From: Ianthella basta
Taxonomy: Eukaryota > Porifera > Demospongiae > Verongiida > Ianthellidae
Length of the DNA stretch: 64,000 bases
NCBI GenBank assembly: GCA_964019415.1
Contig: OZ025874.1
Span: forward strand, 8,275,349-8,339,348
Direction of reading: 5' to 3'
The number at the start of each line of letters is the position of its first letter. Position 1 is the first letter of the stretch. Shown here in pieces: positions 51,834 through 62,530 of the stretch. A program made the translations under genes and the position numbers. The notes under the pieces are model-generated. The model saw nothing but the letters and a program-made list of their open reading frames with translations. It had not been told where the DNA came from and did no database searches.

Positions 51834-53934
51834 ATGACGAAGTGTACGCAATGGAAGACGGAGTACGGGCCAGCACGGCGGAACGACCAGCTGGAGGGCT
51901 ACCTCCGGAAGAAGATCCATCATCCTCTATTATCGGTAAATTAATCCTGCTGCAAGGACCACCACGTGTGGCTCCCGCGATATAAGTATGATGGATGTAA
52001 TACTTTTTTGTTTGCTTTAGCCTTTGGATTGGCACGACAAGTATGTGGTTTTGACAAGGCTGGAAGTTTGCAACGACGTAAGCGAAGAACTGCTATGGCG
52101 TGTGTATGTCTTTTTCCTGGTGCCCGGTAGCCATATAGCCGTATACATAACCATGGATGTAGGGATGTAATGCTGTTTGCCGTGTGTGCCTGATTCGCAG
52201 ATCAGCGTCACTGTTCCTGCCCTCATTATGAATCCGGAGAAAGCCCGCGGCCACCGACTGCTCAACCTGGATAAGATGCTGGAGGCAAAGTGCATTGGCG
52301 CGAGACAGTTTGTGATATCCATGCCAGATAGGCAGTGGCGCTTCAAGGCCGCGAGTGACAAAGAAGCTGCCGTGTGGGTTGCATGTATCAAAGAAGTGCA
52401 GAGTGAGTCGGGTTGCATGCACTGCCTAACCAACTGCACTATTCCCCCCAGTTTGTTGACTGCTGAGTGTGTCAACAACTAACTGCTGACCTCACACCAA
52501 GTTTTGCTTTGGCTGTGTGGGTGTAGAGTGTGCCACTTCTCACACCTGAACACACAACCACACCCACACACACCCACACCTCCCACCTCAGACACACAGA
52601 GGATGTCTTGAAGTGTAAATATGAGTTGGTCCTGTGGTTTTGTATGCCACACCTTTAATAGATCATACATACATGGAAGAGCCATTGAACCTGCCCCCCC
52701 ACACACACACATCTGCAAACATCATGTTTACATCTGACTTACAGTAGTGTGTTGCAATCAAGATTGTTGTGTGTAGTGGGCTGTTGGGTGATTACTGAGT
52801 GTCATTGCAGCACATGGATATGTTCATTTAGCCAGGATGTGTTGAGCCAGAGAGGTTCAAACACATTCATGAAATGTGGTGTTTTCTAGTAAATGTTGTG
52901 GACTATTGGATGACTGTGAATTAGTAAAGCGAATGCCCATTGTATCTGCACATGCAGGCCACTACACCTGGTATGTTGACAAGGTTGTACTCAAGACACC
53001 AATCTTCCCAAAGAACGACAAAATCCGTGCACCTCTTACCGAGAAAGTTGACTATGAAGTGGCCAAAATATGCACCCTTGAGCTCTATCCCTGTTGCATT
53101 GTCATTAGGGATGTACTGAGTGACAAGGTGACGAGTTGCCTCGACTATGGCAGCATCCATTCATTTCAGGCCAACCATAGCCTCTTCTGGATTGCCACGT
53201 GCGCTTGTAGTTCTGCTCCAGCGTCACTGCACGTCTTCACTGTCACTGCAGGAGAAACGGCCACTCTCGCCTTACTCCAGGAGCTCAAGGATACAATGGT
53301 GGTGTTTGGTTATTCAGATCAGGCTGCTTTATTACCGCCTGATGCAAGGGCACCCCGCATTGCTACTGTAACAGTTAACAGCCATGCAAAGTGTGCTTTT
53401 CCACGCTGCCTATCACCCTTGAGAGTTGGCAGGCTGTTGTGTGAAGGTCTGCTCCCAATGTGCAAGGGCGTGACGGACCTTCTGTGCATCACCCGTCGTA
53501 CTGGGAACAGTGCCTTATTGTGTGGCTATGTGCCGAGGGATTATATGGAGAAGTATTCGCCTAAGGGACGGTTTCATTACAGCATTCATTGCGATGCACA
53601 AAGTGTGCATACACCTCCATTTGTGCTTCCACGGTGTGCTCGCCCTCCCATTCGTGTTCCAAGAGGGGCAGAAAAACCAGAAGGCAGCACATACCTATGC
53701 CTGTCCAGTCCTGGTGTGCGTGCCATAGCATCACCCTTGGATGATGAGGATTCGTACATACCAATGAAACCTGTGGACAGGTTGAATTACTTAGAGCTAC
53801 TGCCTGATGGAGTGTCTCTGTCGTTTAATGAACCAGACCAAGCTGGGGAATGTGGGACTGGTGCAAGGGAAGGTGAAGTGCAGGAGGACTGTGGATGTGC
53901 TGTTAATGATTCTGAGGACAGTGTGCAGGAGTAG
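51834..53934 (+). CDS. PH-PTB docking adaptor, IRS/DOK-like
   Basis: Predicted membrane-proximal adaptor for a receptor tyrosine kinase. Exons 51834-51935, 52021-52077, 52201-52402 and 52958-53934 give 445 aa. Residues about 14-120 form a PH domain (QLEGYLRKK, DKYVVLTRLEV, ASDKEAAVWVACIKEVQ ending with the C-terminal Trp helix). Residues about 130-235 form an IRS-type PTB domain (YEVAKICTLELYPCCIVIRD, SIHSFQANHSLFWIATCA, TLALLQELKDTM). The tail has candidate phosphotyrosine sites: Y387 in DSYIPMKP, a YxxM PI3-kinase SH2 motif as in IRS proteins, and Y398 in NYLELLP. The large last exon holds PTB and tail together. It lies 0.5 kb upstream of, and on the same strand as, a receptor tyrosine kinase gene. 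IRS versus DOK assignment is open. Confidence 0.85.
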
Positions 53935-54445
53935 GCGGCTGCAACTCAATACCAACTCAGAACCAACTGCAACAGTTATCACTGAAGATTATTGCGTTTG
54001 AACAATCAGCATTCTTTTCAATAAACAAGTAACTTGGTATAGTCACAATCACATGTTTGAAAATCACATTAGTTAAATGTGAATATGATCTCCACTTTCT
54101 AGCATGCGATTTTCATCATACTTGACTGTAGCAGCTGTTGTCTATGTGTGCAGTGTTTATCATCCTGTGTTAGATGTGGTAAAGTGTGGTTAACTAAGAA
54201 GATAGCTAGCTAGCTGCTATTAATGGTTAACAAAGCACATTAATTGCACGGTCTCTCCACAATTGTAAGAGCTTGGTACGCCACATCCCAGGGCGAAAGT
54301 GTTTAATTAAGGTGAGGTTCCTTTTACATGCGCCAAGACGGTTTGCGCGGGCGCTTACAGCAGCCGTGAAACCACGCCCCTAGCTCACGTGCGAGTGTGT
54401 CCGGCCAGTTGCCGATGAAGCGAATAGCAGCGACTGTCTCGCTCG
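53935..54445. other. Gap between adaptor and receptor kinase genes
   Basis: About 510 bp with AATAAAC at 54019 as a likely poly(A) signal for the adaptor, then the promoter and 5' UTR of the kinase gene. No coding sequence recognised. Confidence 0.45.
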
Positions 54446-57400
54446 ATGGCGTGTTACACTTGTTCCAGTAGATTTCGCCTATTAACCGTGATTCTTGGTC
54501 TCTGCTGGTCGTCCCCCCTATCACTGGCTGGGATCAATGTGACGGAAGATGAGAAGGTAATTAGATGGTAACTAGTACTTATATAGCTTGTCGAATGACT
54601 GTGTGTGCTATAGCGGCTGTTGAATAACGTCTGTCAGCGTTAGCGTGACAATTGATGCGGTGGTGAGCTGTTGAAGGGCTGAGTTATTTGGCGTACGAAC
54701 GGCGTGTGTAGCAGCTAAACTCTACGTGGTGTCCTGCAACCGAAGCCGTTCATCGTGCTCCTTTGACTCCTTACTTCGCTGACGGTCACTGGGACCTGCC
54801 GAACGGGTTGAAGTTTGAGTCCTGCATACGGCCACTGGCAACAGGCATCAAACTCATGAACAATTCGATGTGCGCGAACAGCTGGTTCATTGTGTAAGTA
54901 GCTAACTCGTTCCCTTGTCAAAGAGATGCTTGTAGTTCACCCTTTGTGTTTCCAGTTAGCTACTGCTAGTAATAAAATCATGTTAATATTAAAAGGTACT
55001 GTGAAGTTGAAAGCGTGCATACATTGTCGATGCACTTGAGAGCTTTGGATCAATTGTTTGTTTACAGTCATTTGATGTAGTCATGCAAGTACAGTCAATT
55101 TCAAGTTGCTTGTCCCATGAAAGTACAATGGGAAATCAAGCCGACCAATCAAAATTGCCTACATCATTAGGTATGGCAATTTTGATTGGTTAGTTTGGAT
55201 TCCCTTTTTTGGTCATGGGACAAGCAACCTGAAATTGACTGTATCAGCAAAGACATTCTGTGTGATGTGTGCTAGAATGACTGGAGGCCTAGACAAGCCA
55301 TTCCTGCACAATTTTGCTAATGGGGAAGCAAATTGGAGAAGAGTGACCTGCACACACTCTGGGGGACAACATTTTGATATCAACACTTGAAGCCTTATAA
55401 GTGCTGATTGTGCATGTGTCAAAAGAAGGGTGCTGCAGAGATGGGATGCGTGTGGGTGCGTGGACCCTCCTGAAGGCGTACACACATTGGCATGCACTCT
55501 CTTATGGATACTTACGTACTGTATACTGCTACCAACTCTGAAGCTTGTGGAGCACAATGAAACTTACGATGTGAGGGCCACTATAATCAGGGCAGCTTGA
55601 TGATTTCTATATAGTCCCACCTTACAGTTGCACTCTGCACTCGGTCACATGAGTACAGTATAGGAACAGTAGATTTGCAGATTGTCATTTGATGTTACTA
55701 TGGAAACAGGAATGTGCTGTTCCGAAAACTTTACTTACATGATTGAGTGCAAAGCACATTCGGCAATGGCAACAAGAAACTGTGGAACGACTGTATCCTG
55801 TCCCAGTGATTTCCAGATTGGAATTCAACTGTATGTAGAATATCCAATTGATACAGCTGTGTATAGGCACTGTATACCAGGCACTGTATACCAGGCACTG
55901 TATATGCCAGGCACTGTATACCAGGCACTGTATATGCCAGGCACTGTATTATATACTACAGCTCAAAGGTTGCTGCCTGTGCTCTGTATCGGAGGAATTA
56001 TGCAGCAAACTGCGCACAATGAGAGTTTGTACTCTGGATGTTGTCTGCAACCTTATTATGTGCTTTTGTTTGCAGGTGGCTGTATGGTGCTTTAATATAG
56101 GTTTGGGGGTGTTCCTTGGAAGTGTCCACTTGCTAAGGAAAAAAAGCCAACAATACATTTGGCTACAGGCTGTGATGTATGATCTTGAATCACTATATCT
56201 TTGCTCCTTTCACTATCAAGTAAAGATTTTCAATTTTGAGTAGCAATGATGAGCCAAGCTGCAATTTGACATTTTCATTGTATGTGCTGTGTTGCCATGG
56301 TTACCTCACATTGTTCTCTCTAACACTGCAGGAATCTGTTCTGTGTTCAGTGCAAAGTGTGCACGCGACAGCTTTCCTAGACAACACGACTTCCATGAAC
56401 CCATGTGGATTTGGGATTGAGGAACCGGAACAGTGCGGAGTGGTTCTCTATGTCACTTGGACCCAGCCTGGTATGTGTAATCAAACATTTACAGCTTCTG
56501 AACAGCTGTACATAAATTGATAGCTGATTCATAACGAAACATTCTGGTGCACTTCGGATTGCATTAGCTAGTAAACTTGCCATTCAGCATTGGTTGGCTT
56601 GAGAGCTAAGGTACATTAACGCTGAGTGTATGTGCATTGTTGAATAGAACACTGTTAAATATGCCATTGAAGCCGACGCCGGCTGGCGTATGTAGCAATG
56701 GATGGTATATTGATGGAAAGTGTCTTACTAGAATGCTGGCCTGAGTAGTCGCACAATGACATTACAAAGATGCCTATATGTAAATGTCATGAAACCGTGA
56801 CAGCTTATAAGGACATAGGAAAACTGATGTTAACTCCATAGATCCCAGATGATGGACAGTCTGTAAGGAACTTCGATCTATTTGTGCTTCTTGGTGGCAG
56901 CCTGTTTGCTCATGTGCACGCTTACCCCCATACTCATACTGGTAGATTGTCTGTGCTCTGGGAAAATTAAACTGAGAGGCGGCTGTGAGAGAGGTCTACA
57001 GGTGTACAGTAGTCTCGAGTTCCTGACAGCCATTTTGCTCAGACTAGGTGTGCATTCAGGTGCTCTTTGTATTTATACATTGCTCAGACCATCAATATAA
57101 ATTTCACCTGGTGTATTGTACTTGTATACGCAGTGAACCTTTCCTGTGTTAATTGGTACATTGTGAAGATTGAGAGATTGGACACAACCGATGACAGCTG
57201 GGGAAGTGGGAACGGCCATATCAGTCCCGCCTACAATTGTATGGAGAACTATACGGCTTTGGTCGAAGCGGTGAGAATATGTATGTACGCTATAGATAAG
57301 GTTCAGTTGTGTGCATACTGTTTACATTTGTTCTGCATTAGAGTATTTTGAACTGGACACTATCACAGAGCAGTGTCCTTGCATGAATGTGAAGTGCTAT

Positions 57401-60400
57401 AGCGGATTTTGAGAGTTGTAATTCTTATACAGAAACAACCAACTTCTGTTGTTCTTATTGACCTCCCTAGAATGCAACTTATCTCATTCTAAGCAGTGAA
57501 CATGATGCACAGCTGCGGACTCACTGTTTGTACAATATCACAGTGAGTGGGAGTAATGTGGTGTTAGTATAGTGAGTACATGATCCCTGTTTCACCTCAT
57601 GATCCTCCTGCTGTATTACTGCATGTACTATATACGTGCGTGCGTGGAGGTTATCGCACAAAGCTTGGATGATGACGTGAACATAAGTGTGTCCATTACC
57701 AAGAACACTGCCGAGCTTGGTGAGTGGATTTGTGGGTTAAAGTGTTTGCTCAACCTGTGCCAATCCAAGTACTGTATATATATGTGTGGTATCCTTGAAA
57801 TGCAGACCACAAAAAACCCAAGCTTCGTCTTCTGCGAAAAGAATGGTTCCCCCTTCCGAATGGCTCATACCATCTGCAAGCTGCATTCTTTATTGACAAC
57901 CATGTTGGACATTGGATTACTCGACCACAAGCACCTGTGAACACAGTGAGTGCTCGTAAATGCTGACTTGTTGTTTCTGCTTCCATTTTGTATAGCTACT
58001 GTTTCATTGGTCGTTTTATCTTCTTTAGTGTCCTCAGGACAACCCTCACTTTCTCAAAGTACGTGCTTAGCATGAGATGTCACATTCATGATGTCGCTGC
58101 AGCTTTGTTGCTTTCATTCATAAGTATCACTCTACCCGCTACGCCATCCCTCTACAGCTGAGATGGGACGGTGGTCCAGAGTTTGAGATCACAATGACCC
58201 AGGAAGCCTTGGAGAGCACTTCGCAACGTTACTGTGTCAACATAACTGTGAGTTGCACATGTGTGCATGCATGCCCATGTGCCTGTGCTGTTGAATGATG
58301 CAAGAATCCCTTTTCATTCTCAGATTGCCATAAACACTGTGGATAGAGCAGTCAGAGATCTGCTGTCTACTGAACCACTCAAAATGCGGTTGAAAGCTCC
58401 TGGTAATGTGTGCCTTGCCAAGTAACGGCCTGGCAGCAGTTTCCATGCTTCACAGCATAGACTTCTATTTGTTCAGTTCACTGCATCATTGACAGTGTTC
58501 TTCCCTATCCTGTATATAGTCCTACCACCAGGACCGGTGCAGAATTTGACTGTCACCGGTGTTTGGAGTGATACTCTGGTTGACTTGCACGTCCAGTGGA
58601 GCATGCCGGTGGAACCACGCACGACTGCACGACTGGAGTACAACGTGTTGCTGACTGGCGGGGGAAACACTAGTAGTTTGGCTAACAGTTCATTTCTGTA
58701 TCATGCGGAGGTTGGTTGCAGCATGCACCATTTGCCACATATGCTTGTAAGGGTGTACGTACGGTATGTGTGTGTGGTGTGCACACCTCGTTGCGTACAG
58801 TACATGTATGTGCTATTCTTGTGTATTGCAGGATACTGGCTTAAATGCAACTGTTGATGCAAATGGTACTGAGTGGATTCTTGTGTCTGTAAGTTGTTCG
58901 GTGAATTCAATAATGTGTGTCGCTATTAGTTTTACTGTAAATCACCTCATCTTGCGTTGTCCTGCCTCATATTGCTTCATCTTTCCTCATCTTGTGTCAC
59001 ATTCCTTGTCTTGAGGTTCATCTTGCTTCGTCTGCCTCGTCTTGCCTCATCTTGCCTTATCGTTCCTTGTCTTTTCTCCTCTTGCCTCATCTTGCACTTT
59101 CTTGCCTCACACTCTTGCCTTTTCTCGAGGCTGATTTTGCCTGAACTTGCCTCCTCTTTCCTTATCGTTCCTGGTCTTGCCTCATCTTGCCTCCTCTTGC
59201 CTCATCTTGCTTTATCGTTCCTCTTGCCTCATCTTGCCTTATCGTTCCTCCTCTTGCATCATCTTGCCTCCTCTTGCCTCATCTTGCCTTATCGTTCCTC
59301 CTCTTGCCTCATCTTGCCTCATCCTGCCTTATCGTTCCTCTTGCCTCCTCTTGCCTCATCTTGCCTTATCGTTCCTCTTGCCTCCTCTTGCCTCATCTTG
59401 CCTTATCGTTCCTCCTCTTGCCTCATCTTGCCTCCTCTTGCCTCATCTTGCCTTATCGTTCCTCTTGCCTCATCTTGCCTCCTCTTGCCTCATCTTGCCT
59501 TATTGTTCCTCTTCTTGCCTCATCTTGCCTTATCGTTCCTCCTCTTGCCTCATCTTGCCTCATCCTGCCTTATCGTTCCTCTTGCCTCCTCTTGCCTCAT
59601 CTTGCCTTATCGTTCCTCTTGCCTCCTCTTGCCTCATCTTGCCTTATCGTTCCTCCTCTTGCCTCATCTTGCCTTATCGTTCCTCTTGCCTCATCTTGCC
59701 TCCTCTTGCCTCATCTTGCCTCCTCTTGCCTCATCTTGCCTTATCGTTCCTCTTGCCTCATCTTGCCTCATCTTACCTTATCTGGTCTCATCTTGCCTCA
59801 TCTTGCTTCATCTTGTCTCGTCTTGCCTCATCTTGCCTCATCTTGTCTCGTCTTGCCTCATCTTGCCTCATCTTGTCTCATCTTGTCTCATCTTGCCTCA
59901 TCTTGCCTCATCTTGTCTCATCTTGCTTCATCTTACCTCATCTTGTCTCATCTTGCCTCATCTTGCTTCATCTTGCCTCATCTTGCCTTATCGTTCCTCC
60001 TCTTGCCTCATCTTGCCTCCTCTTGCCTCATCTTGCCTCATCTTGCCTCCTCTTGCCTTATCGTTCCTCCTCTTCCTCATCTTTTTTTATTGTTCCTTGT
60101 CTCGACTCCTCTTGCCTGAACTTGCCTCATCTTGCCTCCTCTTGCCTCATCTTGCCTTATCGTTCCTCATCTTGCCTCCTCTTGCCTCATCTTGCCTCCT
60201 CTTGCCTCATCTTGCCTTATCGTTCCTCCTCTTGCCTCATCTTGCCTCCTCTTGCCTCATCTTGCCTTATTGTTCCTCATCTTGCCTCCTCTTGCCTCAT
60301 CTTGCCTTATCGTTCCTCCTCTTGCCTCCTCTTGCCTCATCTTGCCTTATTGTTCCTCCTCTTGCCTCATCTTGCCTTATCGTTCCTTCTCTTGCCTCAT

Positions 60401-61808
60401 CTTGCCTTATCTTCAGACCTGATCTTGCTTTATCCTGAGGTTATTCCTTTGAGGTTGGGTCACTAGAGGTACCGGTTCCCCTCTTAGCTGACACTACTTG
60501 TTACTTCATTGTCTCTCTCTTGTGTGCGTACTGTAGGTGAGGGGGGTGAATGCTCAGCATGGGCTGGCAGGAAACTGGACAGATTTCAACTTCACAGTGA
60601 ATGCAAGTGAGGCTACCAGTGCACGGGCTGTATGTGGAACAGAGAGTACAGCTGTCTGTATAGCATGTCCAACGTACACACATATACAGTGAAACCTGTC
60701 AAGGCAACCACCTGTGGGCCAGCTCTTACTGATCTTTATAGAGAGGTGGCTGCCCTACAGAGGTAGACCACAATGTTTTAGTGATATTTAGGGCCAGGTA
60801 GGCTGGCTATTATAGAGAGGTCGCTACCTAACACAGTGACCATCTTAGACGGGTTCCGTTGTACATCCATTTAGCTTATGGTTGACTTCTTCTTTGCAGA
60901 CGGACCGTCTACAGTACCATGGTGGTTACACGTGACTGGTTATCTGCTGCCCCGTATCCTGCCTCCAGTGGCTGTGGCGTTTGCAATACTGTGCTGTGTG
61001 GGGGCCTGTCTGTGCAGCTGGTTGACGTGTGCTTGTTGGCGCTGTCACCGACAGCGGCAATACTTGAAGATGGTGAGATATTCATCACACACCTTTTGGA
61101 TGTGCATAATAAAGTGTTGGCGTTGCTTCGTTCGTGTCAAATTGTTGAGCTGTCCAATCAAGACTTTCTTCTTTCTCTGAGGCATGACTCGCAACCGACT
61201 GCTCTTTCAAAGAAAAAAGACTTCACACATTCGAACCACACTTGCAAATAACAGTTAATTAGTGCAATATTTGTTGCTTACACGCACATGCACATGGCCG
61301 TGTGTGGATGGGGTGTACTCAATTTGTGGGGACCAGTGTCTGTAAGTACACTGAGTACCAAACGTGTTGTTTCCTTCCTCTTATTTCTAATGATGCAGGT
61401 GCGAAGTAGAATAGTGAAGGAGAAGACCTTGGACATGCCACTCGCTATTGAGTCTGCCCTCTCTAGAGGCAATTTTGGTCATGTGATTAGTACACGTTTG
61501 CTGGATACGAAAGACCGCGAACGACTTGGCCTCGTCGATGATCGAGTGGCTATGAAAGTTTTAGTGGGTGAGTTATCTGTACATTCGACTATAGCTTGTA
61601 TTGGTGAGGTTTTGTTGGTGTTGCCATGTGTATGGCTTCTTGTTTTTTGCTGTTGGCTGTTTGTTTGTCCTGCCGTGGCTTCTGTTGATTGTGTAATTTG
61701 TTTACTTTGCCATTGGTGTAATGTTGCTTGTTTGCATTCACAATTTTGCAAATGTGCCGTTCTGTATTAGTCACTACATGACTTCACTCTACTCTGAATC
61801 AACTTGCC

Positions 61809-61886
<78 letters not shown>

Positions 61887-62530
61887 ACCCCTCCACATCA
61901 TGTACGATGCCAAGTATGGAGTCAATTTCTGGTCAAAGAGTTGACCTCACTGTAATAACTTCCGTGGTGACTTTGATCAATCAGTGGCCGAGAAGAAACA
62001 CGTACCCTTTCTGTTCAAGGGGCCAGATGTGTGTGTCATGTCAGAGTACACCACGCACATCATCTGATTTGTGTAGCTGAGTTGTTCTTTAGGTACTGCC
62101 CTTCTCCTTCAGCCCACGAAGACAACAAAAGTGACATTCAGCAGGAGATTGATATTCTGTGCACCCTTAAGAGAGGGGATTGTAGCAATGTTGTGAAAAT
62201 GTTTGATTTTGGATGGGACGAGACTGGAGGCAGAGTGACCATAGTGATGGAACATGTGGAGTATGGCAGCCTAGTGAGCTATCTGCGGTGGAGTGGAGCA
62301 AAGCTTGAAGTGAGTTATAGTGATGCTGGGACTATTTACCAGAATCAAATGCATGATATAATCCGTTAATAATTGTTGTATACTTACGTAGATAGATGTA
62401 GTGTATCTGTGTGATGTCCACGCACATATAGTATCACTGTGTATGTATCTGTGTAAAGGTATACATCCAGTTCAAGAGAGCAACTGACCCAAAAGATCTG
62501 CACTGTACATGTGACAGCATATGTACACAA
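54446..62530 (+). CDS. Receptor tyrosine kinase, 5' part (continues downstream)
   Basis: Twenty exons traced: 54446-54556, 54715-54893, 55681-55858, (optional 55962-56075), 56332-56470, 56849-56941, 57134-57270, 57471-57542, 57650-57719, 57806-57945, 58029-58058, 58158-58247, 58324-58402, 58520-58710, 58832-58888, 60537-60606, 60900-61072, 61399-61567, 62113-62309 and 62459-62530. A signal peptide (LLTVILGLCWSSPLSLAG) leads a roughly 520-aa ectodomain with many N-glycosylation sequons and at least one fibronectin-III-like domain (PGPVQNLTVTGVW). One transmembrane helix (near residues 557-585) precedes a Cys-rich juxtamembrane stretch. The kinase N-lobe follows: SRGNFGHV loop, VAMKVL lysine, QQEIDILCTLKRG (alpha-C Glu), and hinge MEHVEYGSLVSYLR, typical of tyrosine kinases. 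No HRD or DFG exon was found before position 64000, so the gene is partial here. The family and the optional Cys-rich exon are unsure. Confidence 0.8.
55092..55241. mobile_element. MITE: 150-bp foldback with TA flanks, kinase gene intron 2
   Basis: Arms of about 65 bp: CAGTCAATTTCAAGTTGCTT... and the reverse complement of the right end CAGTCAATTTCAGGTTGCTT... agree through TGTCCCATGA and again at ACCAATCAAAATTGCC. The element is bounded by TA on both sides, as for Tc1/mariner- or pogo-type target sites. No coding capacity; a near-perfect hairpin. Confidence 0.85.
55863..55950. repeat. Tandem repeat GCACTGTATACCAG
   Basis: About six copies of a 14-16-bp unit, GCACTGTATACCAG alternating with GCACTGTATATGCCAG, just inside the intron after the third exon of the kinase gene. 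Confidence 0.9.
58960..60420. repeat. 1.46-kb array of TTGCCTCATC / TTGCCTTATCGTTCCTC units
   Basis: An expanded C/T-rich repeat inside one intron (58889-60536) of the kinase gene. Units of about 10 bp (TTGCCTCATC, TTGCCTCCTC) and about 17-18 bp (TTGCCTTATCGTTCCTCC) are mixed, with degenerate variants at the left edge. The + strand is stop-free in all three frames for long distances, creating false ORFs of more than 400 codons. Confidence 0.95.
60687..60861. mobile_element. MITE-like element with TA flanks, kinase gene intron
   Basis: Ends CAGTGAAACCTGTC and, reverse-complemented, CAACGGAACCCGTC, bounded by TA on both sides. Inside, TATAGAGAGGTGGCTGCC and TATAGAGAGGTCGCTACC are direct copies. 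About 175 bp, no coding capacity. Resembles Tc1/mariner- or pogo-type MITEs by its TA target and CAGT-like terminus. Confidence 0.7.
61812..61885. repeat. (GT)n microsatellite, kinase gene intron
   Basis: Uninterrupted GT run of 74 bp in the intron between the two kinase-lobe exons. Confidence 0.95.

Noticed and set aside
58957-60466. Very long open frames (up to about 490 codons) with Leu/Ser/Cys-rich repeats
   Set aside because: They arise because the C/T-rich tandem array lacks stop codons in every + frame. Flanking kinase-gene exons splice around it.
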